A stretch of 64,000 bases of DNA from Sclerodactyla briareus (taxonomy: Eukaryota > Echinodermata > Holothuroidea > Dendrochirotida > Sclerodactylidae). A program made the position numbers and the translations under genes. Shown here in pieces: positions 34,019 through 46,602 of the stretch. Numbering within the stretch: the stretch's first letter is position 1; the number at the start of each line of letters is the position of its first letter. The notes under the pieces are model-generated. The model was given only the letters and a program-made list of their open reading frames with translations. It was not told the origin of the DNA and ran no database searches. The stretch covers positions 124,001 to 188,000 of the forward strand of contig JAODTK010005818.1 in the NCBI GenBank assembly GCA_026419785.1, given 5' to 3'.

Positions 34019-34220
34019 GCTGATCGGAGGACAGGATGGTTTAATCGAACAAGATTGTGTATATCATCGAGACGGTCATGCTATGACACAATGGGACATT
34101 TGTTAATGAATTCATACAAAGCCCATTACAAAGGGCTCAGCTCCAAGAACCACCTGAGGATGATGGTGTCCTCAACTGCTGTCCTCAGCCTGTTTCTCGA
34201 TCAGCGTGTTTCTGGTTTAG
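34019..34220 (+). CDS. Internal coding exon, unknown protein
   Basis: The plus strand has the acceptor ccacccttcttcacattag before 34019 and the donor ggtttag/gtattc after 34220. One frame is open for the full 202 bases (phase 0 in, one base out); the other two contain stops. The peptide includes TGWFNRTRLCISSRRSCYDT, MGHLLMNSYKAHYKGLSSKN and HLRMMVSSTAVLSLFLDQRV. The last part looks like a helix packed in a folded protein. No family is recognised. Both splice signals and the single open frame make this one of the better plus-strand exons. It may follow or precede the candidate at 32838, which however ends in a stop. Confidence 0.5.
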
Positions 34221-34229
34221 GTATTCAGT

Positions 34230-35145
34230 TGGTCTCAACACTCTTGATCATCTCAGAGGTGGAGAGAGACCGATTTGCTATTTCGCATTGATAACAGCAG
34301 GATTCGGAAGCATTAAAGAGGTGGCTATATTTTGAAAGCCCTCAAGTGTTTCACCTATGAACAACACTAACTAGTGACCATCAGACTCTCAGATTCATGA
34401 GGTATTTATCAACCAAGTACCAAGTGTTTTGGATATGTGACCAAATGGAAATTTTGCATGATATGCAAATTAGACACATATTAGACCACCAGCGATTTCT
34501 TTCCTAAATTAACCCAGGACCAGAGGTGAACAACACCTACCAACTTCATCGAGATTAAACAAATTTACCATTTGCATATATTATGCAAACTAGACACACA
34601 ACCTTAACTCACATTTTAAAAACAACACAGGACCAAAGGCAGACGCACATTCCCAAATTCCCTGGGAGTATGAATCGCCCTCTAAATTGTACTCAAATCA
34701 AGTAATTCAGATACATTGAATGCACCTTGATGGACCATTAATTCCATTTTAAACTTTTCCCAGTGCTGAAGGTAGAACGCATAATCCACCTAAGTTCATG
34801 TAAATCTCACCGTGAATTTTTTGCAAGATATATGCAAGTTAGACTACTTAATTACCACATTTTAAGCTGGAAATCTTACCAGTTTATCAACCTGATATCC
34901 TGTAAATATGTACTAAGCCACATCACCATAGCCTAAATTTTTGCTACCAGACTCAACAATAACAATATGTTGATATCCTCAATATCCTATGCATCTGATC
35001 TGAAGTGGTGGACACGCCATCCCTGATACCACATTACAAATTTTGGTGAATTTTGATAAATGTTGCTAGCAGTAATTGTAAAATGACACATGATTTTCCT
35101 CTACATTATGGGGAGGGGGGAGGAATGTGTAAATTAAAATCAGGG
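34230..35145. other. No gene; faint local repetition
   Basis: Phrases such as atgcaaattagacac / atgcaaactagacac / atgcaagttagac recur near 34464, 34585 and 34830, hinting at an old tandem or dispersed repeat. Confidence 0.35.
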
Positions 35146-35149
35146 TTCT

Positions 35150-35262
35150 TTGATTTGAATCAGGCGAATTAAAATCATGATTTTCATAAATAAAGTCATA
35201 ATTTAAATATGATTTATTTGATTTAAATCAATTTATTTGATTCAAATCACTAATTCTACTTT
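35150..35262. repeat. GATTT-AAATC palindromic cluster
   Basis: Overlapping self-complementary words: gatttgaatc, aaatcatgattt, gatttaaatc, gattcaaatc. Confidence 0.7.
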
Positions 35263-35823
35263 TTATGACCTCTAAGTTGTATTTATTTGCCTAGAAAAAG
35301 GGGTGCTGTAGACCCTCAAGGGACAGCAGCATTAGCCAATTCAACAAGAGAAATAAGAATGTTAGGAAGCGCGAGAGCTAATGGAACGCCAGCAAAACAT
35401 GTAGAAAGTCTGATACACTCATGAAGGACAGACTACGGAAGATTATCACCAGTTGCCAGATAAGATAATAATTCTTGGTGGAAATATATACAATCATATG
35501 GTGCACAAACTGCCGTAGAGCCAATCTAACAATACCAATCGCCAACGGACTACTCTTACAAAAGCACAGTAAGGCACATTACACAAGCCTCCTCTTATTA
35601 TTTTGGTATTAATATAGCCATTAACCCTTTATTCAAAGCTAATAATCGATGCATCAATCAGACCACGCCACAGAGCACACTCATCTATTGACAAACCATT
35701 TGGCGAAAAATTGACAATGGCAGGTAAAAGCAAACCCATTCACCTACAGATATTCACCTAACTATTGTGCTTCTTTGCACAAAAAAGCCCTGTCAATGAA
35801 TAGGTTTATGCAATGGAGGCATT

Positions 35824-36126
35824 CTGACTGAGACTCCCACTTCTCGTATGATGTCACCATACGTGTCTATTGAACGGGATTGGAGTGCTCAACCACGCAC
35901 CAAAACTGCATGGGAGGAAGACAAACAGTCGTGGGTGATATCAAAACCCATTACTAATTCTGAAATCCATTTAGTACGCACTGAATCGATCTTCATCGAT
36001 TCTGAGCAAACACTCAAAGAGGATCTCTCAGGAAAAAACATGTTGGACTCTCGTTCTCCTGAGTGGGAAGAGTATACAACGACGAGATGTGAGGGCGATA
36101 TCAGGTTCATTGACATTTCCATATGA
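35824..36126 (+). CDS. Possible ORF, 92-105 aa, unknown
   Basis: From ATG 35848 the plus strand encodes 92 residues: hydrophilic, acidic, with two Trp (phrases SIERDWSAQPRTKTAWEEDK and QTLKEDLSGKNMLDSRSPEW). The frame is open upstream to about 35800. The opposite strand is also open over most of it (35889-36200). No splice borders are convincing and no domain is recognised, so either strand or neither may code. Confidence 0.28.
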   Translation: MTETPTSRMMSPYVSIERDWSAQPRTKTAWEEDKQSWVISKPITNSEIHLVRTESIFIDSEQTLKEDLSGKNMLDSRSPEWEEYTTTRCEGDIRFIDISI

Positions 36127-36426
36127 AATTTCAGGGGAGGTGGCTTGACATTTGCAGCAACGACCTTCCCCGGGTTAATTCCCAGGAAGATCAGCAGCAC
36201 TACTTTTCTTCATGGGATGGTTGTCCTTATCAACAGGCAAGAGCAGCAGTTAAGGTGAACTTATAGTCAGCCAATGATGCCGTGGCCCCTCTGAAGAAGG
36301 CGATATGAAATGGAATGGCCGAGCAGTCCTTTCACACACAGCAAAATAATTCATGCCCACTACTTCTGCCACTCATTGACGCCTGTCTATGTTTGCTCCA
36401 AAAGCCACGCAAGAGAGGCACGAGTG

Positions 36427-36947
36427 AAGGATTAACAGTTTGCTTCAAACTAGCCAGATGAGGAGATGACATGTAGAAAGACTCCACACCCCAAATTTGG
36501 AGGTTCTAGCATGTTGCCTCGTAGAGATGCTTCAACTTACTTTTGAGAAAGAAAAGTTTGAGGAAATCAATGACAACAAGAAGGGATCAATGACAAAGGC
36601 TGCCATAGACCCTTCCCCATAAATGTTGGATAACAGAAAAATAAGGTTTTCACTTAGAAATGAACGATATTCGGATAATTATAACACTTTTGAACAATTG
36701 TAGGTTGTAATGCGATCCACTCTATAACTTGTTTGGTACAAGATTCCTAAAAGAACATCATGATTTTGCATCATAGGGGACGCTGCGGTTAGACGTCCTC
36801 CGGAGAGGTCACAAGGCGATTTCCAATAGCGATTTTGCCCGTATCGGTTTTTAAAATCGAATTTGGCCAAATTCTTTTGTCTGGAGTTTTAGCTGTAATA
36901 ATGTAATGAATAGAAAATACGAAAGCCCAGGCATATCACAGACCATT
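36427..36947 (+). mobile_element. TTAA-type MITE, copy 2 (decayed)
   Basis: Aligns with 39942-40480 through 'gcttcaaactag', 'ccacaccccaaatttggagg', 'ttgtttggtacaagatt' and 'gtcacaag'. Its termini are eroded. Confidence 0.75.
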
Positions 36948-36949
36948 AC

Positions 36950-38390
36950 TTTTTCTTCAAATTATGCATAAAATTTAATGGTTTCAAGAAAGTGTTATCA
37001 CAACTCACAAATCTTTGAGACCTCCAGTTATTTAGATACATTGGTATATAGGTAGATACTGACAGATTGTGAATGGTACCCAAATTGTGACTATTTTTAA
37101 AATCTATATTTCCTGATTATACTTCACATTTATAGTCTCACCTTTCCTTAAAAGGTACCATCATTTGGCATTATGGACAGTCAAATAATTCTTATACTAT
37201 TGCCAACATATAAATTTACGTGAGAGTATAATAGAGCTATTCATGAGTCATATTGAGTACATTAACACTATATATATGTATATATTATATATATATACAT
37301 ATATATACTAGATAGACAAGAGCAAAAACTGTTAAACAACAATGCTACGTAAATGATAGGCTGGATCTCGAATGAGAATGCCAAAAAGCGATTGAAGCCA
37401 GGACAAAAATGTAAGTAAAACAGCCAATTTATTAAAACAGCCGATAAAAAAAATAAATATATATATATATATATATATATAATATCTATTTTATATGAAT
37501 GCCATTTAAATACTACACAGAATTTGGCAGCCTCATTTATTGGATCCGATTTTTTCCAGATCAAGATGAAGGTTTGTGAGGTTTCATGGAAAATAATCAC
37601 TGAGAATTGACTGCATGAAGTCAGTCAACTAACTAACCAGTCTTAGCAACTTGGAGTCAAATCACTGGTGGTGAGTTGTTGGCAATTGCGCTAACACAAA
37701 AAAATTTGAAACATGAAATATGTACAATAAATATGTTCTTTCTGCGATTGAGAATCAAAAAAGGAAATCAGTAAAAAATAGCATCTTCATTATGTGGATT
37801 CGAAAAAAAACAATAAACTGTGTCATCAAATTTACCTCAAATTGGGAAAAAAAACCATACATTTGCATCTCTAAGTAAAAGAAAAGAATCATTCGGAAAA
37901 AAAGGCGCTTGGTTCGATGAATCTTGATTGAGGCACTTGGTTCGATGAATCTTAATTGATGGACTGCTTATATTCAATCACTGCGCGCCTGCACGCACTG
38001 CTAAATAGCTATTATATACGCACTGATCGACTCAAGATACTGAATGACTCATGAAAACGTTATTATACTGTACATCATTCTAAAAGGCACCACGTACGAG
38101 CCAGAAGGAAGATTGATAGTTCACTTATACGGCACAACTGATGTACAATTCTCAACTGATATAGCCACCACTGACGATAAAGTATCTCAGAACAGTGTTT
38201 CCATACAATACTGGGAATTCCTTCTAACAATATAACTTTCCAAGTGTGGAGAGTGATTCCGACCATTGAGGCATGTTATTTCCAGAAGGGTACCAAAACA
38301 CAGGTTAAGGTTGCTCCAGATATAGCAAATTTGTTTAGAGTTATGTTAGTGCTTTGCAGTATAAGAAGAGCAAGCGAAAGGAGTGTGGCT
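36950..38390. other. No gene; AT microsatellites
   Basis: (TA)n tracts lie at 37270-37310 and 37455-37485. A 29-bp-spaced pair of cttggttcgatgaatctt occurs at 37909 and 37938. A minus-strand stretch at 38075-38235 looks protein-like between two stops and may be a decayed exon. Confidence 0.45.
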
Positions 38391-38396
38391 AAAGAC

Positions 38397-38548
38397 CTGT
38401 TGTGTGCTACTGATAGGTGGGACTTTGGCTCTAAATGTGTGCGGCGGGGAAGGGAGGATGTGGCTGGTGGCGCTGTGATCATGATTTGACCCCTGATTAC
38501 CTCCTCGGTAGCAGTCTGGCACTGACGAATAGATGCCCTCATTCATAT
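38397..38548 (-). CDS. Internal coding exon, Ser/His/Pro-rich
   Basis: The minus strand has an excellent acceptor (actgtcttctcttttcag) before 38548 and a fair donor (acaacag/gtcttt) after 38397. The exon is two bases plus 50 codons: MNEGIYSSVPDCYRGGNQGS, then NHDHSATSHILPSPPHTFRA, then KVPPISSTQQ. This composition suits a disordered linker; IYSSVP and DCY could be tyrosine-phosphorylation-type motifs, but that is speculative. The other frames here are open too, yet only this one fits the acceptor phase seen in neighbouring minus-strand candidates. No family is recognised. Confidence 0.5.
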
Positions 38549-38549
38549 C

Positions 38550-39105
38550 TGAAAAGAGAAGACAGTGATTCAGGTCATAATTTCCAAAACATCTAGAGAA
38601 CTAGAGAGCCAATGGTTCAGTAGCTCAAACCAGACATTGAATCAATATGTAGTGAACTGTTATGATGTGTTAATGGACTGTTGTGTAATCTACTCTGCAC
38701 TGCCAGTGCAAGTCAGGGTCACTTGTCTACACACTGGGGGATTCTGTTAATGTGGGAGTATTTGACATGTGGCAGAGCAGTTTGCACTCAATGTTGGAGA
38801 GGTTTTGTATCCCTTTTTGGCCTGTAAAGATCCCTGGTAAAAAAATTGAAAAATGATTCTTCAGATAGAAACAAGCAATACCCAAGAGAAATTCTGAGTA
38901 ATTTCAAATTCTGTAATGGGAGAAAACATGTTTTACAATTTCACATGAAATAGCTTGCAGGACCCTTCAATCACCTTGAACCTTGAATTCCTGGACACCC
39001 CACATGTAACACTAATTACCGATAACACTGACAAAGAAACATCCATGTCACCCAGTCAATCGTAGCGGAAGTCCGCATTTTGGAATTTTTTTTTTTTTTT
39101 TTTTC
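38550..39105. other. No gene; poly-T
   Basis: A T-run lies at 39089-39106. Nothing else noticed. Confidence 0.4.
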
Positions 39106-39109
39106 CTAG

Positions 39110-39835
39110 TAAGTGCCATGGGGCCCTCCCTTAGGACTCATGACCTGAAATTCCATAGGTACCACAAGTCATTTGAATGAGCATCATAAAAATCCAACTT
39201 TATTTGTAAGAGGAAGTACATTTTAGTTTTCACACAATGGCCCACATGCAATTTGCATATTATTCTACAACTTGAACAGAATTGCCAGCTCCCCCCCTCC
39301 TTAATGACCTTCCACCTTCAATTCCTGTGGGACCTATACGTACCACTAGCCAATTATTACTCTAGTCATGTATCATGACAATCCACCTAATTTGCAGGAG
39401 AGGTAGCGTTTTGCATTTTTCCACATAAAGGCCCAATGTGCCTCTTTTATGCCATTTGCTTGTCCTTAGGTGGTCAAAGGTCACTCAGAGCATCAATGAA
39501 TATCATGTCCAACTTTGGTCAACATCATCGAAGCATGGTATTCCTGCAATTGCTAAGTATTCTACAACTTGAACAGAATTGCCAGCTCCCCCCCTCCTTA
39601 ATGACCTTCCACCTTCAATTCCTGTAGGACAACATAGTAACCACTATCAACGATCACAGTGGTCCATGTATCATGGCAATCTGACCTAATTTGCAGGAGG
39701 AGTACATTCTGGCAGTTTTCCACATAATGGCCCTTAGCCCTTTCCATGCCATCTGGCCTCCAGGTGGTCAATGATGACCCATCAGTCATGAACATTATGA
39801 CCAAGTTGGTCAAGATCCATCAAAGCACAAACATT
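39110..39835 (+). repeat. ~297-bp tandem repeat, about 2.3 units
   Basis: tattctacaacttgaacaga begins at 39261 and 39558, followed by nearly identical text for about 70 bases and a looser match afterwards. A partial unit precedes at 39120-39260. Confidence 0.85.
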
Positions 39836-39941
39836 TGATTCAAGCTAAAAACTGTACAGTCTAAGGGTTAAAACTGTACACTATAACTATTAATTATAAT
39901 TGACAACAATAGAAACATGCTTTTTCTCTCATCACAATAAG

Positions 39942-40480
39942 TTAAAGGCCAATGGTCATGTACAGATTTGCTTCAAACTAGCAAAGGTGAAAAAAGGACA
40001 CATAAAAACCCCCACACCCCAAATTTGGAGGTTCTAGCTGTGCCTTGTTGAGATTTTTCAATTTTCAATTAAACTATGACAAATGGGGGAACGGTGCAAA
40101 GGCCGCCCATAGACCCCACACAGTAAATGTTGCGTTTTTAGCGCCTTGATAACAGAAAGACGAAACGAGGTGTTCACTCAGAAATTAATTAGATTATTCT
40201 TCATTATTTTGTGAATGATTCTGTAGGTTTCTATTTTAATTCCAATCATAGTTTGTTTGGTACAAGATTTCCAAAGGTAATGTTTTACATTGACTTTGTA
40301 ATATGGGGGGATCCTGCGGTTCCCCCGTGATGTCACAAGACAAATTTTGCAATAGCTGATTGTGCCTTATTGTACCCTCGAATCAGCTGGAATTCGGTCT
40401 GGGGTTGGTTTTGGCTGTCATAATGTCACAAATAGAAGTTACTAAAGTCCTGTCATATTTACATGACCATTGGCCTTTAA
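39942..40480. mobile_element. TTAA-type MITE, copy 1, intact
   Basis: Perfect 21-bp terminal inverted repeats beginning TTAAAGGCCAATGGTCATGT lie at 39942-39962 and 40460-40480. TTAA at both outer ends fits a TTAA target as used by piggyBac-like elements. 539 bp, no coding capacity. Related copies are at 36427 and 60227. Confidence 0.9.
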
Positions 40481-40710
40481 TTAATATCAAAACATCAGAC
40501 TGAATGCAAGGGGGGTGGTGTTGACATGCAGTGGACACCTGCGTAACACATATGAACCCTTTAACAGACTGACTGCCAGTTGGGATCTCAATGGAATCTT
40601 GTGAAATGATTCCCAAGATATTAAAGTGCAAGTTCCCATATTCCTCTGTGCATACAACCATTCATTGTGTGGAGTCGATCAGCAGCCTTGAAAAATACTA
40701 CGAAGAATTT

Positions 40711-40751
40711 TTTTTCTTCTGTTTTTTTTTTTTTTGGGGGGGGGGGGGGGA
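40711..40751. repeat. T-run / G-run
   Basis: A T-rich stretch (pure T at 40722-40734) abuts about 16 G. Confidence 0.9.
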
Positions 40752-40754
40752 GCT

Positions 40755-42405
40755 TCTGTTGCTTCACAGTAGAAAACTCAATCAATTGTTGCAATGGCGC
40801 CATCTATGACAAATGCCACACATCATCTGCCCCTTGTTTCTTTTCAAATAAGCAAGGTTGATATTTCAATCATTAAAAGTCTCGCCATGCTCGTACTCCT
40901 CTCAAAGATAAGTGCAATACTCATAATTTCTGTTCAGAACAGAGATGGTAGGATATAAGAGCTATGCAATTTTAAAATGTGTAACATTCATGTCGGTGAG
41001 CTTTGCCTGTCAATTGTATATACAAGCAATAAGTAGCTAAACCGATGTGGTGAAGATCAACAATCCCCTGATAAGGAACTGTCTGGGTGCAGCGGGTCGT
41101 AACCGAGTAGACACACAGTGTTCGACAGTTGTTTTGATGAGGTAAACAATGAAGAACAGTCCCAAAGTGATTATTGTTGAGAGGGTGTAATCAAACCGCA
41201 TCTCACCCTATTCCCAGCTATTAAATAATAGTAGTTTGCATATTATTCTTGGGTTGAGTAGTTATTGTCACTGTTTGGTGTACTATGGGCAAAATGAAAC
41301 CACCATTTCTCTATGATTTCATCATTCAATACTCAGTTGAAAAAGAGAATGAGTCATTTTCGAGAATGAGTCTCTTTTCGAGAAAGAACTGTTGTAGATT
41401 ACCAAGACTTGTGCAGTACGTTCCAATTGCGGGAAGCATGCCATTTTACATTTTTTTTTCCAAATCAGCACCTGTTCCAAGATAACAAGATATTTTACTA
41501 TACAGAACATCATCATAATATGCCCGGATCTGGCTCCGTTACTGTATATAACAATAGTGAAATGCAGCAATTTGAAATTGTTGGGGATACATAGCAATAA
41601 AACACATGAAGTGCCCATAAAATCTCATTATATCTTCATAACACAAGCGTTGGGAGGGTATGAGGGGATATCAAGGTTATGGGTGTAAAGCACAACAATT
41701 AACATATTTAACACATTGTTTGATTGAACTGAGACTTCATAGACATTCATCATAGATGAATCTCAGATGGACTTCAGAGTGGGCATCATCACTGTGACAG
41801 TGGCACTCTTAAATTATTGTTGTTACTTTTCTATTCCAGATTAGCACATTTTAGGTTAAAGCATTCGTTTTGGGACCATTTTTTACCCCCACCCTCTCCC
41901 CAAGGAAGCCCAACCGGCTTATAGTTAGTATTATCGCACTGGGACTTCTTTATGCAGAGATACTGTACACAGGCTGGCAGTTTACCTGTCAGCAGATGTC
42001 TTGTTTACCACAAGACCTGAAAATAACTTGTACTCTGCCAGATGGACTCTCCGCAGTTGCTGTTCACTGTGTGCATTCCAGAGTTTAATTGAATCTGTCC
42101 GTGAGTATTTACCTGTGTGTCAATCATTCTGTGATCAGATGGTGCACTGTGATTGGCCCAACTCGAACCTATTTAACATATTATGAGCTACCACCATGGC
42201 ATACACGTTACAAGGTTATAGTGGTGACGGACGCACAAGGGACCACTCAAGTGTCCACGCATGATAAGCAGCGAATACTTTCAGACAAAATATTCCATGA
42301 TCCCAGGCCACTGTGCAATGCACTTTTTTCCCCTACTACACTGAACATACACATGTATAGCATCACCAGCATTATGCATGGCTGTGACACCCGGAAAAAA
42401 CCCAC
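40755..42405. other. No convincing gene
   Basis: Possible fragments only: a Cys-rich plus frame (41870-42190), and a minus 31-nt window with an acceptor (aagttattttcag) and donor (gacag/gtaaac) near 41987-42017. Neither is supported enough. Confidence 0.3.
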
Positions 42406-42410
42406 TTACC

Positions 42411-42441
42411 TTCCCAACCACTTTCCACCTTGAACGACACC
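42411..42441 (-). CDS. Possible 31-nt micro-exon
   Basis: The minus strand ends with a near-consensus donor (gggaag/gtaagtggg). Upstream is ttaataataatag, a weak acceptor. The content reads VSFKVESGWE plus one base. The donor is the strongest part; the exon may be longer or absent. Confidence 0.3.
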
Positions 42442-42444
42442 TAT

Positions 42445-43200
42445 TATTATTAATGATAAAGTAGACAATTCTAGTTGTTACTTTTCGTGTTCACAAGGTA
42501 GAACAACTGAGCATCCTCTTCGGGATGCATTCATGTGTTCCCATTTTCATCTTAGATGTTGAACAGGCCATTTCCAATAGGCAGTTCTTTTTCACTAAGA
42601 GGGACCTATTCTTGGCTTTAAAATCGTATTAAAAAATCCATTAAACTTTTGGGATTTTTTCGGTTAAGGTTTTATATTTTCCAAAAAAAGCTTAATGAGG
42701 CTAGATTGAGTGTCAATGAGTTTTTGTATAAATTAAAATTTGACATTGGAATAGAGAGGAAACTAGATAATGATAAGTCACGTGGCCCTATTTCATTTAA
42801 GGGGCCGTTTCACTTGTCCTTTGACATTGTATTATTAAGGTAAGCTCACATACCTTTTTACAATAATTTATTTGCTTTACCTCTATGTTTACATTATCAT
42901 GCTTTCTATAAAGAAGATAAAGAATAATGATGGTGAAAAAGAAAAAAAAAAAACTTCCCATCCTAATATCACTCGAGTAACATGTTATATTAGCACAGGA
43001 GGCAACCACAGCCAAATAGCATTCTGTGAACTGAACTCACACTTGTGAGGAATAAATAAAAGTATGCACTTTCCTCCCTCTCAATTTTGAGTTTTCTGTT
43101 CAATGAAAGAAAGTCAATGGACTTTAGATTGCCAAGGTTCCCTCCATTAGCAATTTCCCAGTTTTGTGCCCAGAGGCAGAGCAGAAGCACCAACGAGAAC
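42445..43200. other. No gene seen
   Basis: AT-rich; A-run at 42942-42953. Nothing recognised. Confidence 0.4.
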
Positions 43201-43204
43201 GCAA

Positions 43205-43930
43205 CTTGTAATTATCATCCCCACTTCGGGGATATTATGGTTTTGGCTTCGCCTCTCCGCCGCCGCCGCCCGCGTCCGCCGCAGCGTTCTGTTAGTGCAA
43301 TACTCTCCAACACTTTGTCCGTTCGTGCCGAAACTTGGCACACATGTCCGCCTTAGTGAATCTCGATGAGTTTAAAGTGTTCGTCGCCACATGAACGGGG
43401 TCGCAATATGCATACTTTCCACGTTGGAAGATTTCCCCGTCTGCGCAATAACTCTTTAAATTTTATCCGATTGATCTGAAACTTGGTACACTTGTCCGCC
43501 CTAGTGAAATCTCGGATGAATTTCGAATTGGGCATCGCTGCCATGCGGATGTCCGCTATTTGAATAATTTAAGCGAAATTTTAAAGTTAGTCGGATTTGA
43601 ACGAAACTTGGTGGGTAGGGACTTATAGTTGATCCCGAACAAATGTGTATGGTCCTTTCAAGTTCATCAAAGGTCAAATTTGTGAAATTTATGCGATTTT
43701 CCAAACTTTGTCAGATTTGAACGAAACTTGGTGGGTAGGGACTATAGTTTATCCCGAAAAATGTGGAGGTCATTTCCAGGTCATCGGAGGTCAAACTTGC
43801 AAAATTTATGCGATTTTCCAAACTTTGTCAGATTTGAACGAAACTTGGTGGATGGGGGGGCTACATTTGTTCCTCACAAAGTTAAAGTCATTTCAAGCCA
43901 TCCTGTGTCAAATTCCCGCATAAGATTCAT
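43205..43930 (+). repeat. Hairpin-led repeat, copy 4 with internal tandem
   Basis: Starts with atccccacttcggggat (43217-43233), then tatggttttggct and a CCGCCGCCGCCC block. Then ttgaacgaaacttggtgg(g) is repeated at about 43598, 43716 and 43836, a tandem of about 119 bp. Confidence 0.7.
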
Positions 43931-44280
43931 GGTGCCTATCAACATCCATGGTATTAACAACAAACTTGGTGGATGAAGATTGTCTTGGTTTCTGACCAAA
44001 ATGGGGGTCTTTATGGGGTGTTAGATACTCTTTCCAATGATTGCTCAAGTGGGGATCTCCGTGGGCGGTTTACTACCCCGCCTACACATGTCTAGTTTAC
44101 AATGTTACTCCCCTCGCACAGCCTTGAAAAGCGATTTCTCTGTATTTGCCAAAATTATTTGCTCTGCATGCAGTTCAAAAATCCCAAGTGTTGGTGAGTG
44201 ACGGACATCTATGTTTAAGAGCTAAACAAAATTAAGAACTCTAATTCGATATATATTGGTAGTATGGAACTAACACACAA

Positions 44281-44700
44281 CTAGAGCACAATGGTGCCGT
44301 AGCTCAAATGGCACAATTGTACCAAGACTAATGTACATTATTGATAATGTTCAAGTTCATGAGGCCAAGAATGCATTTCGAACAATGGCCTATTGTGCCC
44401 CTGTAAGAACTTTTGACCTCTATGGTAGATGTCTAATCAGCTCAATGTACATGTTACTCAGTTTGGTCAAAATCCTCAAAGAGTGACCAACTGATAGAGA
44501 AAAGGCCATTCCACAGTGGCTTATTGTGCCCCTTTGATGACCTATGAAAGATGGCACAAAGGTCGATAACACTGGGTTCAAGTTTGGTCAACATCAATCA
44601 AAGAATGCTGTTTTTGCTTCTTTTCATCCGATGTTGCTGTTTTAATTTTAACAGCGCTATATGGGGGGGTTGTTTTATCAAATTCTGAACATGCTGAAGA
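44281..44700 (+). repeat. Interspersed repeat A, copy 3
   Basis: The longest copy: 'ctagagcacaatggtgcc', 'gtagctcaaatggcac', 'ggcctattgtgcccct', 'gaccaactgatagagaaaa' and 'acagcgctatatggg' near the end. Confidence 0.8.
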
Positions 44701-44704
44701 GCAC

Positions 44705-46598
44705 TTCCAAAGGAAAAGTTTCAAGAAATCACACACACACCAACATTTCCTACAGTCTAAATGTCAGTTAGGGTTGAAACCTGCATCGACAGTTCATGCC
44801 ACGTGGCCAGGAGTAACTATACTCCTGTAGGTGGGTAAACTACGGACCTGTAGTTTTGTTCAACCCCTACAATGTTTGATAAATTGACCCTCAATGACCT
44901 CGATGGGACTGCTCTTGTCACAACCACACAGATCAAATCTACATCCAGCAAATTTAGTTGAAATCCCACAGAAAACCCATGCGCATGCTCCAGTCATGAG
45001 GCAGAGCCCACAAGGACCTATCCAAGATTTCACCGTAGAGGACATGTTTCTGGTCAATCAGACAAAGTTTCGGAAAGTTACTGGGCTAATGCTAGAAACA
45101 TTTGGCGAATGCAGCAGACCCCCTGAGAAAAATGGCAAAACCATAATATCCCAACGGATGATATAACAACAGTACACGAAATAGTCTCACAAAACTGGAG
45201 TTATATGATTTATATATCATACTCTTTACAATAAGTATCCAGTATTTATTATTAAGGAATCTTTCATATATGTCTAGGACATTGAACAATTTGTGGAAAA
45301 CACACCGGGGGCTGTGGCAAGGGCACTTTTCAGGTCAAAGGCTAGTTGGATTTGCTTTTGTCCATGTCTCAGTGACTTTTTCCAGCAGTGCTGCTGTGAA
45401 AGACTAATTAAATTGGATAAATTTGGTAGCTCTGTTAGTCCAAGCTCTTGTTGTTGTGATATGAAAAGTCTTCAACACAATTTCCAACCAAAACCCTCTC
45501 CCTACACACAGAATTATGTTACAGCCAAAAGGTTGTGGCTCTTTGTAAATGCCACGCATTCATAGAATCAGGGCTGTGATTGAAACTACAGCTGGTTTTG
45601 GCTATGCAACTTTAGTAGAGTTTGCACAGTAGCACTTCACTGATGGGCGACCCCCATACACCATCAATTACATGACCACCTCGCGATACAATTCATCAAT
45701 AGCATCTAAATGTCATTGTAAATACTTTGGCTTTTAGAGGGCGCTATACAACATCTGTGAGTGAAAAGCTATCACTATATAGGTGATTCACCATGTGACA
45801 TCATTAAATGAGGGGGTGATTTGATAACAGCATTATCCCATCGAGTGTCATTTCAACAGACACAGCAGAAACACATTTCGCAGAAAGTTATTGATGAGGG
45901 GAACAGCCTCCAGCAGATGCTGTTTGGTCTAAGAGTGCTGATGCATTCGAGACCAGTTCTGATTTTTTTTTCAGGAAATGTGGGAGGATCCATTGAGTTC
46001 TGTTGTTGTTTTTCTTGGGTTGTTGTGATTTCAGGTCACTCATGAACACTCCGTTCCTCCCTGACCCTTCCCTGCTAAACTGAACTTTGAAATGACAGTT
46101 CGGGACAATTACCTATAACACTGAAATTACAGTTCTATAAATACATGGAAGGTTATCATGCAGTAGCCCACGGGAGTTATGAATTTATGATTATTATGAG
46201 TAATTTGAGAGTCAAATTCTGGCCTTTCAGTTGGACTAAAGCTCTGTGGGAACTTTTCATCCATATGTCACTCAAAATTACCATTTTTCACGAATTACCT
46301 TTGACCCCAAATCCTTTAGTCGACCTTTCGTCAACATTTTGTGCCGCCCATCTCTGAATAATCCCTAAATATTCTTAGACCTTAGTGTTTTATGAACACC
46401 CAGATGCCGCTCCACTCGGATATTATTGTGACTGAGTTCCACTGTAGTCCATCAAATGAAGCAAGAAAAGTTTTGATTTGAAACAAATGTGGACAAATAG
46501 GTAATAGATCAATAAATAATTAGATATGGACAATCGTAATAACTGATCCAGCCAATGAGGTGAGCTAAAAGTCAACTACTAAGCAAGATTAGATGCTT
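44705..46598. other. No convincing gene; repeat-like text
   Basis: 44870-45170 has the 'tgaccctcaatgacctcgat' and 'cacagatcaaatctacatcc' style of old dispersed repeats. A protein-like stretch near 45840-45950 (HISQKVIDEGNSLQQMLFGL) lacks a donor. Confidence 0.35.
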
Positions 46599-46602
46599 CA
46601 GT

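Noticed and set aside
37268-37490. TATA-box promoter
   Set aside because: These are (TA)n microsatellites, with no other promoter signal.
38244-38489. Plus-strand frame opposite 38397-38548
   Set aside because: The minus strand has a far better acceptor; the plus frame has no matching borders.
44894-45166. 90-residue plus-strand frame
   Set aside because: The underlying DNA has the phrasing of old dispersed repeats (tgacctcgatggg, cacagatcaaatc) and no splice borders.
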